From Marininema mesophilum (GTDB lineage Bacteria; Bacillota; Bacilli; Thermoactinomycetales; DSM-45169), in assembly GCF_900106775.1 (NCBI RefSeq), contig NZ_FNNQ01000001.1:124001-188000 (forward strand): DNA of 64,000 nt, written 5' to 3'. Below are positions 1-8,860 of the stretch, in pieces. Positions within the stretch are counted from its first letter, which is position 1, and each line of letters starts with the position of its first letter. The notes beneath the pieces were generated by a model. The model was not told the DNA's origin. It was given only the letters and a program-made list of their open reading frames with translations, and did not search any database. The position numbers and the translations under genes are program-made.

Positions 1-784
1 GTGTGACGGGCTCGTCCAATTCATGGGCTCGCCAAATTTTTAAGGGCTTTCCTTCCCAGAAGGTAAAGGCGACGGGCCATGGATGTAATCCGCGTACTTG
101 GTTGGTCAACTGCCGAGCACTTTTCTGCCAATGAATCTCTTCATCTTCGCGACGAATGTTAGGAGAATAAGTAACCTCATCGGTATTCTGTGGACGTGCT
201 ACAATCTCTCCTTTTAGGAGATCAGGGATCGTCTCCAGCAATAATTCGGCTCCCAATACGGATAACTTATTGTGAAGTGTACCCACATCATCCGACTCTT
301 CAATCGGGATGCTTGACTGGCTGAGAATATCCCCCGCGTCCAATGCCTCCACCATATACATAATGGTAATTCCCGTCTCCTTCTCCCCAGCGATCAAAGC
401 ATGGTGAATCGGAGCCCCTCCACGATATTTGGGCAACAACGAAGCATGGACATTGATGCAACCCAAGCGCGGTACATCGAGTAAGGATTTTGGTAGGATC
501 TGGCCATAGGCCGCCGTTACGATAAGGTCAGGCTCAAAGGCAAGTACCTTTGCCAATGATTCTGGTGCACGCAACCTTTCCGGTTGTAAGACAGGGATTT
601 CTAATTCAACGGCTTCCTGTTTCACAGGAGAAGGTGTAAGCTCCCGCTTTCGCCCACGGGGACGATCTGGCTGAGTTACCACTGCAACGACATTGCCACC
701 CGCTTCAGCAAGGGATTTCAAGGAGGGGACTGCAAAATTGGGTGTACCCATGAATACGATTCGAATTTGATTTATTTCACTCAT
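1..784 (-). CDS. fmt: Methionyl-tRNA formyltransferase, C-terminally truncated by the window edge
   Basis: Transfers the formyl group of 10-formyl-THF to initiator Met-tRNA in the cytoplasm. About 261 residues are visible from an ATG at 784 (start M-S-E-I-N-Q-I-R-I-V-F-M-G-T-P). The formyl transferase domain shows the early MGTPNFAVP strand and the HASLLPKYRGGAPI active-site loop, followed by DAGDIL. The last residues seen belong to the C-terminal tRNA-binding domain, and the rest lies left of the window. The start is 4 bp after the def stop, as expected for a def-fmt operon in which deformylase and formyltransferase act at opposite ends of the same cycle. Confidence 0.96.
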   Translation of the reverse strand, partial: MSEINQIRIVFMGTPNFAVPSLKSLAEAGGNVVAVVTQPDRPRGRKRELTPSPVKQEAVELEIPVLQPERLRAPESLAKVLAFEPDLIVTAAYGQILPKSLLDVPRLGCINVHASLLPKYRGGAPIHHALIAGEKETGITIMYMVEALDAGDILSQSSIPIEESDDVGTLHNKLSVLGAELLLETIPDLLKGEIVARPQNTDEVTYSPNIRREDEEIHWQKSARQLTNQVRGLHPWPVAFTFWEGKPLKIWRAHELDEPVT

Positions 785-788
785 CCAC

Positions 789-1256
789 TCACTCCCCTGT
801 CCCAGGTTCATAGACACGAACTGCTATATCTGTAAATAGAATTCCTTCCAAATGATCCACTTCATGTTGAAAAATCCGTGCTAGATATCCCTCTGCTCCC
901 ATCTCAAAGGGGTTTCCGTCACGGTCCTGAGCCTTTACCAGGACCCGTTCAGCTCTGCGTACATTTCCTATCAAATTAGGAATGCTGAGGCATCCCTCTG
1001 CTGGCTCTATTTGTTCACCCTCATAGTTGGACAAGACGGGGTTGATTGCTTCGATCAAACCTTCACCATCATCCAATATGATGACTCGTTTCGAGATTCC
1101 TACCTGGGGCGCAGCCAGCCCTACACCAGGGGCATCATACATTGTATCTGCCATATCATCTAATAATTTATGAAGGCGTGAATTAAATTTAGTTACTTCT
1201 TTTGCCTTCTCTTTTAAAATGGGGTCCGGTACTTTTACGATATTTCTAATCGCCAC
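789..1256 (-). CDS. def: Peptide deformylase
   Basis: A 155-residue metalloenzyme that removes the N-formyl group from nascent proteins. All three family motifs are present: GVGLAAPQVG, EGCLSIP (metal-ligand Cys) and QHEVDHLEG (two His ligands and the catalytic Glu). The start is GTG at 1256, supported by a GGAGGGGG ribosome site five bases upstream. It sits between priA and fmt in the same direction, with short gaps (38 and 4 bp), so it is probably cotranscribed with them. Confidence 0.97.
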   Translation of the reverse strand: MAIRNIVKVPDPILKEKAKEVTKFNSRLHKLLDDMADTMYDAPGVGLAAPQVGISKRVIILDDGEGLIEAINPVLSNYEGEQIEPAEGCLSIPNLIGNVRRAERVLVKAQDRDGNPFEMGAEGYLARIFQHEVDHLEGILFTDIAVRVYEPGTGE

Positions 1257-1294
1257 GTTTTCCCCCTCCTTCCATCATCTAACCTATAGGGAAA

Positions 1295-3751
1295 TTAGAA
1301 ACCCTCCCGATCAACTCCTACGCGCAGGTTTATATCCTCGTATTCTGTGCGTATCTTCCGTAGAGCCTCTATCCATCTGCTTTTTCCATCTATATGGCCG
1401 GTAATTTTAATCATGATTTGAACCCGATAACGATCTTTGATTCGTGGAATCGGTGCTGGAACCGGTCCAAGAAGATTTGCTTTCTCTGGAAGCAAAGGAC
1501 GTAGATCACCAACCACACGGTGTGCCAGTTGCATGAGCGATGCCAGGTCTGGATGGCTCATCCGAATCTGAAATACTTCACAAAAGGGAGGATACCCGTG
1601 TTGCTTCCGCAGGAGACACTCCTGTCGATAAAAGGGTTCTCCTTCATATTGTGCCGCCATACGAATGCTATAATGCTCTGGCGTATAGGTCTGCACAACC
1701 ACTCTTCCTGGTGCTTCATGGCGCCCTGCACGGCCACCCACCTGGGTCAATAGTTGGAAGGTACGTTCCGCCGCCCGGTAATCTGGCAGGTGGAGCATTG
1801 AATCCGCGGCAATCACTCCAACTAGAGTAACTCGCGGAAAGTCGAGCCCTTTTGCGATCATCTGTGTACCCAATAGCACATCCGCCTTCCCCTCGCCAAA
1901 AGCTTGGAGAAGTCGTTCGTGAGCCCCTTTGCGACTAACGGTATCCACATCCATCCGAATGGTTCGCATCCCAGGCAACAACCGGGTCAGCTCTTCTTCC
2001 ACCCGTTGTGTCCCTGTCCCAAAATAACGAATGTGCGAACTCCCACAAACCGGACAACTCTCTGGTACTCGTTCATTATGCCCACAATAATGACAACGTA
2101 GAGTTCCATTCGTACGGTGATAGGTAAGGGAAATATCACAGTGAGGACAATCGACTGTCTTGCCACATTCACGGCAGAGAATAAAGGTAGAGTGTCCACG
2201 ACGATTGAGAAATAGAACCGCCTGTCCTCCTCGATCAACACATTCGTTAAGAGCCGACCTAAGGGATTTACTAAATATGGAGCGGTTCCCACTCCGAAGC
2301 TCCTCTCGCATATCCACGATATCCATACGCGGAAACGGACGACCGTGAACACGCTCGCTCAAGGTAATCCACTCATACTCTCCAGTACGAGCCCGGTAAT
2401 AGGTTTCCACTGAAGGAGTCGCCGTTCCCATGACCAGTACCGCATCATGAATTTGACATCGCTTTTTGGCTACTTCCCGGGCATGATAGCGAGGGGTCTC
2501 TTCTTGTTTATAGGAGCTCTCATGTTCCTCATCCATAATGATAAGCCCGATATTCACAAAAGGAGCAAAAATAGCGGACCGCGCCCCAATCGCTACTTCT
2601 ACTCCCCCTGAGCGAATCCGGCGCCATTCATCAAAGCGTTCCCCCTTGGACAACCCACTGTGGAGAACCGCTACTCGATCACCAAACCTCCCTTTAAATC
2701 GCTCTACCATCTGGGGAGTTAAGGAGATTTCCGGCACCAGCACAATCGCCTGTCTGCCCATATTTAAGGTTTCCGTGATCGCTTGTAGATAGATCTCTGT
2801 TTTGCCGCTACCTGTCACCCCATGAAGCAGGATCGAATGGTTTCGTTTCTCCACCATCGGTGTCTTGATCGCATCAAAGGCACGCTGTTGTTCTTCAGTA
2901 AGAGGGAGAGGGGTCGTCTGTTTAAAAGAGCGATGAGCGTAAGGATCTCGATACTCCTCCCGTTCCTCGCGAAGGAGGAGTCCCTTTTCTATGAGACGGT
3001 TAACGGCTGAACGGGAAACGCCTAAATGTGTGAGCAATTCTGGGAGGGGAATCCCCTCAGGACGAGCCTGCATAAAAGCCAAAACTTCCTTCTGCCTCGA
3101 TGCTTGGGGTGGCAGTTCTTCCATCGCTTCTTGTAAAGAGGCATCTCCTACTCCCGGTAACACCCAGGTACGTGTTTTTCTCGTAATTTGATCCCCTACC
3201 CGAATGTCTGACTGTAACCTACCCTCTTCCACCAACGTACGAAGGAGCGAACGAGTCACACCTGGGAGCGCCAAAGCGTACTCCTCTGTAACTTCCTTAC
3301 GCTCCTGTAAACAAGTGAGTAGCTTTTGCTCCCCTTCATCGGCTAGCTCACTTATTCCCCCCTGCTCCCCGATAGGCAAAGATATGATCCGCTGATAGCG
3401 ACCCTTTAATACCGCAGGCACCATCCCGTGTAATACGCTAATTACGGGACAAAGCCATGTTTGAGCGCTCCATTCAGCCAAACCGACGAGCTCCGGGGTC
3501 AGCGGAGGGGTTAGATCCAGCACATGATGAATCGACTTTAACCGCTTCGCATTCGTGATCGTAGGGAAACCTGCAACATATCCCATCAACTTCCGGGGAC
3601 CAAAGGGTACTTGTACTCGGCTGCCTACCTTTACCTCACTAAGCAAAGCTTCTGGGATGAGATAGTCAAATGCCCGGTCCGTCCCATGGGCGGACACATC
3701 GACATAAACGGCAGCAATTCGCCTTCGCTCAGCCTCTATTTTCCTGTCCAT
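1295..3751 (-). CDS. priA: Primosomal protein N' (replication restart helicase PriA)
   Basis: An 818-residue 3'-5' DNA helicase that reloads the replisome at stalled forks. The N-terminal 3'-DNA-binding domain is followed by a superfamily 2 helicase core with Walker A GVTGSGKTEIYL and DEEH box. The zinc-binding region has paired cysteines (CRECGK, CPHC, CHYCG, CPVCG). A conserved C-terminal helicase lobe contains GTQMIAKGLDFPRVTLVG. The length is normal for the family. Its start overlaps the 3' end of coaBC by 16 bp, indicating translational coupling. Confidence 0.97.
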   Translation of the reverse strand: MDRKIEAERRRIAAVYVDVSAHGTDRAFDYLIPEALLSEVKVGSRVQVPFGPRKLMGYVAGFPTITNAKRLKSIHHVLDLTPPLTPELVGLAEWSAQTWLCPVISVLHGMVPAVLKGRYQRIISLPIGEQGGISELADEGEQKLLTCLQERKEVTEEYALALPGVTRSLLRTLVEEGRLQSDIRVGDQITRKTRTWVLPGVGDASLQEAMEELPPQASRQKEVLAFMQARPEGIPLPELLTHLGVSRSAVNRLIEKGLLLREEREEYRDPYAHRSFKQTTPLPLTEEQQRAFDAIKTPMVEKRNHSILLHGVTGSGKTEIYLQAITETLNMGRQAIVLVPEISLTPQMVERFKGRFGDRVAVLHSGLSKGERFDEWRRIRSGGVEVAIGARSAIFAPFVNIGLIIMDEEHESSYKQEETPRYHAREVAKKRCQIHDAVLVMGTATPSVETYYRARTGEYEWITLSERVHGRPFPRMDIVDMREELRSGNRSIFSKSLRSALNECVDRGGQAVLFLNRRGHSTFILCRECGKTVDCPHCDISLTYHRTNGTLRCHYCGHNERVPESCPVCGSSHIRYFGTGTQRVEEELTRLLPGMRTIRMDVDTVSRKGAHERLLQAFGEGKADVLLGTQMIAKGLDFPRVTLVGVIAADSMLHLPDYRAAERTFQLLTQVGGRAGRHEAPGRVVVQTYTPEHYSIRMAAQYEGEPFYRQECLLRKQHGYPPFCEVFQIRMSHPDLASLMQLAHRVVGDLRPLLPEKANLLGPVPAPIPRIKDRYRVQIMIKITGHIDGKSRWIEALRKIRTEYEDINLRVGVDREGF

Positions 3752-4941
3752 CGTTCCGAGATCAAGTCGACTATGCGCCTTGCCACTTCTTTTTTAGAGA
3801 CTAAGGGGAGATGAAGAACTTCACCCTCTCCATCGTATACCCTGACTGTATTCATATCCCCATCAAAACCAGCACCTGGTGTTGAAACATCATTGGCCAC
3901 GATGAGGTCCATCCCTTTTCGGGCCAATTTCTCCCGAGCATGCTCAGCAACGTTTTCTGTCTCCGCAGCAAACCCGACGAAAAATTGACCTTCTTTCCGT
4001 TTACCAATATCGGCGGCAATATCCTTCGTCCTTACAAGACGTAGGACCATCTCTTTTCCAACCTTTTTCAGCTTTTGCGTTGCCACGTTCTCCGGTTGAT
4101 AATCAGCTACCGCTGCTGATTTGATGATGATATCTGCTTCATTCAACCGCCCCATCACCGCATCATACATCTCCTCTGCAGTCGTCACATTCACCCGCTG
4201 TACCCCTTGAGGACTAGGCAGGGCAGTAGGACCACTGACGAGTGTAACGGATGCTCCTGCTTCTACCGCTGCTTCAGCTAAAACGTATCCCATCTTTCCA
4301 GAGGAACGATTGGTTAAATAACGCACGGGGTCGATTGCCTCACGAGTAGGGCCAGCCGTTATGAGAACCCGTTTACCGGTTAACGCTTTGGCTGTATCTT
4401 GCCCGCGAAAAAAATCTTCCACTGCCATGACGATGGTTTCGGGCTCTTCCATCCGTCCCCTGCCGACATACCCACAAGCCAGCTGACCCGAGCCGGGTTC
4501 TATAAAATGCCACCCTAAACGGGCCAATTTCGCCATGTTCTCCTGCACGATTGGATTTTCATACATATGCACATTCATGGCCGGGGCAACCATAATCGGT
4601 GCTTTTGTCGCGAGCAGGGTCGTCGTCAACATATCATCACCGATGCCGTGGGCCGCTTTCCCCAGCACATTGGCAGTTGCAGGTGCAATGATAAAGAGAT
4701 CCGCATGATCGGCTAAATCGATATGCGTGACTTTCCATGGATCTTGCTCATCAAAAGTATCAACAGAAACATGATGGCGAGACAGTGTCTGGAACGTCAG
4801 CGGAGTTACAAAACGGGTAGCTGATTCAGTTAAAATCACACGTACTTCTGCTCCTGTTTGGGCTAACTTGCTAACTAACCCCGCTGCCTTAAAGGCAGCG
4901 ATACCACCACTCACACCAACCACAATCCGCTTTCCCTTCAT
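3736..4941 (-). CDS. coaBC: Bifunctional phosphopantothenoylcysteine decarboxylase / phosphopantothenate-cysteine ligase
   Basis: Catalyses two consecutive steps of coenzyme A synthesis. Residues 1 to about 180 form the FMN-dependent decarboxylase (CoaC), with GGIAAFKA near the N-terminus and the substrate-binding APAMN motif. Residues about 190 to 401 form the ligase (CoaB), with AGPTREAIDPVRYLTN and a conserved RSSGKMG segment. 401 residues is the normal length. It starts 37 bp after the rpoZ stop, and an intrinsic terminator lies in that gap. CoA is also the source of the phosphopantetheine arms needed by the megasynthases at the other end of the window. Confidence 0.97.
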   Translation of the reverse strand: MKGKRIVVGVSGGIAAFKAAGLVSKLAQTGAEVRVILTESATRFVTPLTFQTLSRHHVSVDTFDEQDPWKVTHIDLADHADLFIIAPATANVLGKAAHGIGDDMLTTTLLATKAPIMVAPAMNVHMYENPIVQENMAKLARLGWHFIEPGSGQLACGYVGRGRMEEPETIVMAVEDFFRGQDTAKALTGKRVLITAGPTREAIDPVRYLTNRSSGKMGYVLAEAAVEAGASVTLVSGPTALPSPQGVQRVNVTTAEEMYDAVMGRLNEADIIIKSAAVADYQPENVATQKLKKVGKEMVLRLVRTKDIAADIGKRKEGQFFVGFAAETENVAEHAREKLARKGMDLIVANDVSTPGAGFDGDMNTVRVYDGEGEVLHLPLVSKKEVARRIVDLISERWTGK

Positions 4942-4960
4942 GGATCTCTCCTCCTATCCG

Positions 4961-4991
4961 AAAAAAATAACAACCCCATCAGGTTGTTATC
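4961..4991 (-). terminator. Intrinsic terminator between rpoZ and coaBC, overlapping the rpoZ stop
   Basis: On the minus strand a 9-bp stem (ATAACAACC / GGTTGTTAT, loop of 6) is followed by seven T residues. The ascending arm is made of the last rpoZ codons and its TGA lies in the loop. Only about 25 bp separates the T run from the coaBC start, leaving no room for a promoter. coaBC must therefore depend on read-through, or on ribosomes on rpoZ disrupting the hairpin. Confidence 0.7.
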
Positions 4992-5194
4992 TTTTTCGCG
5001 TTGGACTCTGGCGGTACGAGTATATCTGCTACAATCTCTTCCAAAGCAACACCAACGTTTTTATTGGAACGAAGATCGTGCAGATTACTCTCGGCCCCTT
5101 CGAGTAAGTCCCGTGCCCGCTTCGCTGCAAGTATGACCAAGGTATATTTACTATCCGCCTTGTCCATTAATTTATCAATCGATGGATACAGCAT
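4979..5194 (-). CDS. rpoZ: DNA-directed RNA polymerase omega subunit
   Basis: A 71-residue assembly and stability subunit of RNA polymerase. The N-terminus MLYPSIDKLMDK, the central SKYTLVILAAKRARDL and the following NKNVGVALEEI are typical of Gram-positive omega. The gene abuts the gmk stop with no gap, as in Bacillus, so translation is probably coupled. Its 3' end forms half of an intrinsic terminator hairpin. Confidence 0.95.
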   Translation of the reverse strand: MLYPSIDKLMDKADSKYTLVILAAKRARDLLEGAESNLHDLRSNKNVGVALEEIVADILVPPESNAKKITT

Positions 5195-5821
5195 TTACAT
5201 TCCCTCCAACCAGTTTGGTTGATCATTGATAAAACGCTCCCGCCGGCAATGTTCTGCGGTAATAATCGAGCGGACTCGATCACAAGCATCCTCTATCCGA
5301 TCATTCACCACCACATAATCGTAATACTCCACTTCCCCCAATTCTTGCTCCGCGGCTGACATCCGATGACGGACAATCTCTTCTGTCTCTGTACCGCGTC
5401 CTCTAATCCGAGAAGCTAACTCTTTTAGAGAAGGGGGGAGAAGAAAAATAAATACGCCCTCCGGGAACCGTTCTCTTACTTGTTTTGCCCCCTGCACTTC
5501 AATCTCTAGCAGGACATCTTTTCCTTGCTCCAGTTGCTCCTTCACAAATTCGCGAGGAGTACCATAATAATTGTTTACATATTGGGCCCACTCTAAAAGC
5601 TGTTCCTCTCCAATCATCTCTTCAAACTCCTGTCGCGTCTTGAAGAAATAATTGACCCCATTCACTTCCCCTTCTCGAGGTTTGCGAGTGGTCGCTGATA
5701 CAGAGTAGACTAACTCTGGAGCATATGTCCGAAGGGCACCACATACTGTGCCTTTCCCTGCCCCTGAAGGCCCAGACAGCACAACTAATAATCCTTTTTT
5801 CTTTGAATGAATGCCCATCAT
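5195..5821 (-). CDS. gmk: Guanylate kinase
   Basis: A 208-residue kinase converting GMP to GDP with ATP. The P-loop LSGPSGAGKGTVC lies near the N-terminus, followed by the GMP-binding region SVSATTRKPREGEVNG and the NYYGTPREFV segment. Two adjacent ATG codons are possible (5821 and 5818). The AAGGAG site fits either one, and slightly favours the second by spacing. It lies 9 bp downstream of remA in the yicC-remA-gmk-rpoZ order conserved across Bacillales. Confidence 0.97.
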   Translation of the reverse strand: MMGIHSKKKGLLVVLSGPSGAGKGTVCGALRTYAPELVYSVSATTRKPREGEVNGVNYFFKTRQEFEEMIGEEQLLEWAQYVNNYYGTPREFVKEQLEQGKDVLLEIEVQGAKQVRERFPEGVFIFLLPPSLKELASRIRGRGTETEEIVRHRMSAAEQELGEVEYYDYVVVNDRIEDACDRVRSIITAEHCRRERFINDQPNWLEGM

Positions 5822-5830
5822 GCTCTCCTT

Positions 5831-6097
5831 CTAGTCTACCATGTCCTCTGAATGATCCTTGCTTGCAAGGCGGTGTGCCACCGTTTCCGGCTGAACAGCG
5901 GAAAGGATGACATGGTCAGAATCCGTGATAATCACTGCGCGTGTGCGCCGCCCATAAGTTGCATCGATTAAAACACCCCGGTCTCTGGCCTCTGTGATAA
6001 TCCGCTTTATTGGCGCAGAATCAGGGCTAACAATGGAAATGATTCGATTTGCGGATACGATGTTACCAAAGCCTATATTGATCAGTTTAATACTCAA
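5831..6097 (-). CDS. remA: Extracellular matrix / biofilm regulatory protein RemA (DUF370)
   Basis: An 88-residue DNA-binding protein which in Bacillus activates matrix and osmoprotection genes. The sequence LSIKLINIGFGNIVSANR, followed by the INATYGRRTRA-like segment (here IDATYGRRTRAVI) and HVILSAVQPET, is diagnostic. I choose the TTG start at 6097. A GAGGGGG ribosome site sits 9 bases before it, and the protein then begins where Bacillus RemA begins. An upstream ATG at 6115 would translate through the ribosome site itself and add six residues absent from the family. Confidence 0.93.
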   Translation of the reverse strand: MSIKLINIGFGNIVSANRIISIVSPDSAPIKRIITEARDRGVLIDATYGRRTRAVIITDSDHVILSAVQPETVAHRLASKDHSEDMVD

Positions 6098-6208
6098 CCG
6101 GGAGTACCCCCTCATTGCACGGGTGCTAGTAGGTAAATAATCTTCTATAATATGATCCCTGATCCGTTTTCCTGTCTAGGAGACCACATTCATCTCATTA
6201 TAACCTCT

Positions 6209-7099
6209 TTACTCGATATTTTGCACTTGTTCTCGCATTTTTTCCAGTTCACTCTTACATTCAACGACAAAAGCCCCGATTTTAGCGTCATTTGCCTTGG
6301 ATCCAATGGTGTTAACTTCACGATTCATTTCCTGGAGAAGAAAATCGAGTTGTCTACCGATCGGCTCATTTGAATGAAGAAGTACAACACCCAACTGATC
6401 GATATGACTTCCAAGCCGCGTTAGTTCTTCCTCGATGTCCGCCTTATCTGCAAAGAGAGCGGCCTCCCCTGTGATGCGGTCCATCCATCCTGCCTCTCGT
6501 TCCAGCCATTCTTCCATTCGTCTCTCCAACCGTTCACGAAAAGCCTGAATCACTTGTGGGGCTCGTTCACGAATCTCGTTACCATATCGCTTTAGATTCT
6601 CAGAACGGTCTACCAAATCACGATAGAGGGCCTCTCCTTCTCGCTTGCGCATAGTAGCTAATGCTTTGCAAGCCAACCCAACGGCCTCAAGTAACGGCTC
6701 TTCCAAGGCTTGTGGATCGAAGCGAGTCTCCTCTATTTTTAGAACCCCTGGAAGTTGGAGTAATTCTGCCGCTGTAGGTGGTGTCTTTATCCCATATCGA
6801 GGTGCCATTTCCGTAGCCGATTGAACGATCAAATCGACTAGCCCCCAATCCACCGAAAGAGAACACGGAGGCTTCCCCACCCCCTCCACATGCACAAAAA
6901 CATCTGCTCGCCCACGGCGAACAACCGGTTGCACCACTTTTTTCACCGCTTCCTCTACACTCATCCATCCTTGAGGTAAACGAAGAACGAGCTCTTGAAA
7001 TCGGTGGTTAACCGTCTTGATCTCTACAACAAAGCGAATCCCTTGACTTGTCACTTCACCGCGTCCATAACCTGTCATACTTTGAATAGTAGATGTCAT
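6209..7099 (-). CDS. yicC: YicC/YloC-family endoribonuclease
   Basis: A 296-residue protein of the YicC family, which contains RNA endonucleases acting on mRNA and small RNAs. The opening I-Q-S-M-T-G-Y-G-R-G and the C-terminal LDFLLQEMNREVNTIGSKAND, which carries conserved acidic residues, are the family signatures. The length is normal. It heads the conserved block with remA, gmk and rpoZ. The next gene upstream here is a permease, not the Ca2+-ATPase found in Bacillus, which marks a synteny break. Confidence 0.95.
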   Translation of the reverse strand: MTSTIQSMTGYGRGEVTSQGIRFVVEIKTVNHRFQELVLRLPQGWMSVEEAVKKVVQPVVRRGRADVFVHVEGVGKPPCSLSVDWGLVDLIVQSATEMAPRYGIKTPPTAAELLQLPGVLKIEETRFDPQALEEPLLEAVGLACKALATMRKREGEALYRDLVDRSENLKRYGNEIRERAPQVIQAFRERLERRMEEWLEREAGWMDRITGEAALFADKADIEEELTRLGSHIDQLGVVLLHSNEPIGRQLDFLLQEMNREVNTIGSKANDAKIGAFVVECKSELEKMREQVQNIE

Positions 7100-7202
7100 G
7101 CTCCCATTTTAAAGGAAACGGCCTCCCCCTACAAGCATTCTCCTAATGTCACGAGTTTTGCCATTGGCTAGGATTTTATGTTACCACTCTCAAAAGCCAG
7201 AA

Positions 7203-7233
7203 AAGCTCCTTACCCAATGGGTAAAGGAGCTTG
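7203..7233 (-). terminator. Intrinsic terminator of the amino acid permease gene
   Basis: On the minus strand AAGCTCCTTTACCC pairs with GGGTAAGGAGCTT across a short loop, followed by TTTT. It lies 10 bp after the permease stop and isolates it from yicC. Confidence 0.85.
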
Positions 7234-7243
7234 AAATTTTCTC

Positions 7244-8635
7244 TTAGTCTTTATTTAATGTACTATGTCGTTTTGAGTAAGTGAAGTAGATCAAAAGTCC
7301 AATCACAAGCCAAATCACAAATGCGATCCATGTTATCGCCGCCAGCCTACTCATCAAAAAGATACAGGCGGCTATCGCAGCCAAGGGTACAAAAGGTACT
7401 AAGGGAGTGCGGAAGGGCCGTTTTAAATTCGGTTGTGTTTTACGTAGCACTAACACACCGACGGAAACCAGAGTGAAGGCAGCCAATGTACCGATATTGA
7501 CCAGTTCGGCCAAACGATCCAGTGGAACAAAACCACCGATTAACCCAGCTACAATCCCAAGGAACCATGTTGCTCCGAAGGGCGTTTGGAACTTCGGATG
7601 TACCTTGGAGAAGCGTCGAGGAAGCAAACCATCCCGGGACATGGAGAAGAAGATTCGTGTCTGACCATATAGCATAACAAGCATTACCGTGGTCATCCCC
7701 AGAATGGCACCCAGATCAACTACGCCAGCCATCCAGTCCTGTCCAGCAACTTGCAGCGCGAGGGAGATTGGATGATCCACCCCTTTGAAATCACCAAAAG
7801 GTACAATTCCTGTCATAATACCGGTTACGATAATATAGAGCAGCGTACAGATCCCCAAGGAAAAAATAAGCCCTCTCGGTAGATCCCGCGCCGGATTTTT
7901 TGTCTCTTCAGCCGCTGCCGCTACTGCATCAAAACCAATGTAGGCAAAGAAGACCATCGCCGCAGCATCCATCACACCTGATGCACCAAAAGGAAGAAAA
8001 GGCTGCCAGTTGTCCGGTTTTACATAGTTTGCTCCAACAGCAATAAAGAGGAGGACAACCGTTACTTTAATCGCTACCATCACATTATTGGTCCGTTTGG
8101 ACTCGGTGATTCCCCGGGAAAGCAAGAACGTAATCACCATGACGATCAAGAAGGCAGGGAGGTTAAAGATTGCACCTTCTTTAGCCCCTGGAGCCCCTGT
8201 CAATGCAGTGGGAAGTTGCCACCCGAATAATCCTTGGAGTAAATTTTGAAAGTACCCTGACCAACCGACGGATACGGTACTAGTCGCTAGCAAGTATTCG
8301 AGTACCAGATCCCAGCCGATGATCCAGGCAACAAACTCACCAAGTGTGGCGTAGCTGTACGTGTAAGCGGAACCGGAAATAGGCACCAGAGCCGCAAACT
8401 CAGCATAAGCCAATGCTGCCAACCCACAGGCAATCGCAGAAATGATAAAAGAAAGAATAAGGCCTGGGCCTGCTGTTACAGAACCTTGTCCAGTCAATAC
8501 GAAGATCCCTGTACCAATAATGGCCCCTATGCCGAGTAGTGTAAGATCCCATGTTCCCAAATCACGCTTTAGGGATCTCCCTTTTTGACTATCTTGCAGT
8601 AGTTTATCAATGCTCCGTTTTCTAAAAAGACTCAA
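7244..8635 (-). CDS. APC-family amino acid permease
   Basis: A 463-residue polytopic membrane transporter with about 12 hydrophobic segments. After a short cytoplasmic N-terminus (LFRKRSIDKLL) the first helix carries the APC signature GIGAIIGTGIFVLTG. The sequence resembles YfnA-like cationic or branched-chain amino acid permeases of Bacillus. The exact substrate cannot be read from the sequence. I take TTG at 8635 as the start because a GGAGAGAGGGGGG ribosome site lies just upstream. An ATG nine codons earlier would place this site inside the coding region. It is a single gene with its own promoter and terminator. Confidence 0.88.
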   Translation of the reverse strand: MSLFRKRSIDKLLQDSQKGRSLKRDLGTWDLTLLGIGAIIGTGIFVLTGQGSVTAGPGLILSFIISAIACGLAALAYAEFAALVPISGSAYTYSYATLGEFVAWIIGWDLVLEYLLATSTVSVGWSGYFQNLLQGLFGWQLPTALTGAPGAKEGAIFNLPAFLIVMVITFLLSRGITESKRTNNVMVAIKVTVVLLFIAVGANYVKPDNWQPFLPFGASGVMDAAAMVFFAYIGFDAVAAAAEETKNPARDLPRGLIFSLGICTLLYIIVTGIMTGIVPFGDFKGVDHPISLALQVAGQDWMAGVVDLGAILGMTTVMLVMLYGQTRIFFSMSRDGLLPRRFSKVHPKFQTPFGATWFLGIVAGLIGGFVPLDRLAELVNIGTLAAFTLVSVGVLVLRKTQPNLKRPFRTPLVPFVPLAAIAACIFLMSRLAAITWIAFVIWLVIGLLIYFTYSKRHSTLNKD

Positions 8636-8737
8636 ACAGGAACCCCCCTCTCTCCAAATCACAAAAAGAATACTCTGTCAATTTAAAACAGAATTCTCTC
8701 CCATAATATATTGTAGACCTTTATTCACACGCCACAT

Positions 8738-8765
8738 ATTGTACCACAAGGAAAACTTCTGTCAA
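8738..8765 (-). promoter_or_regulatory. Sigma-A promoter of the permease gene
   Basis: Minus-strand TTGACA (8760-8765) and TACAAT (8738-8743) are separated by 16 bp, about 100 bp upstream of the chosen TTG start. The long AT-rich leader contains no riboswitch I recognise. Confidence 0.7.
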
Positions 8766-8811
8766 AAGATAATTTTTCATCTTAATCAATATATTACCAG
8801 GCAATCTCTAA

Positions 8812-8842
8812 AAAACACAGACCTACGTTGGGTCTGTGTTTC
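8812..8842 (-). terminator. Intrinsic terminator after glpD
   Basis: Minus-strand AAACACAGACCC pairs with GGTCTGTGTTT and is followed by further T residues, 19 bp after the glpD stop. It closes the glycerol operon. Confidence 0.87.
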
Positions 8843-8860
8843 ATCGTTCCAGGTAACTGG

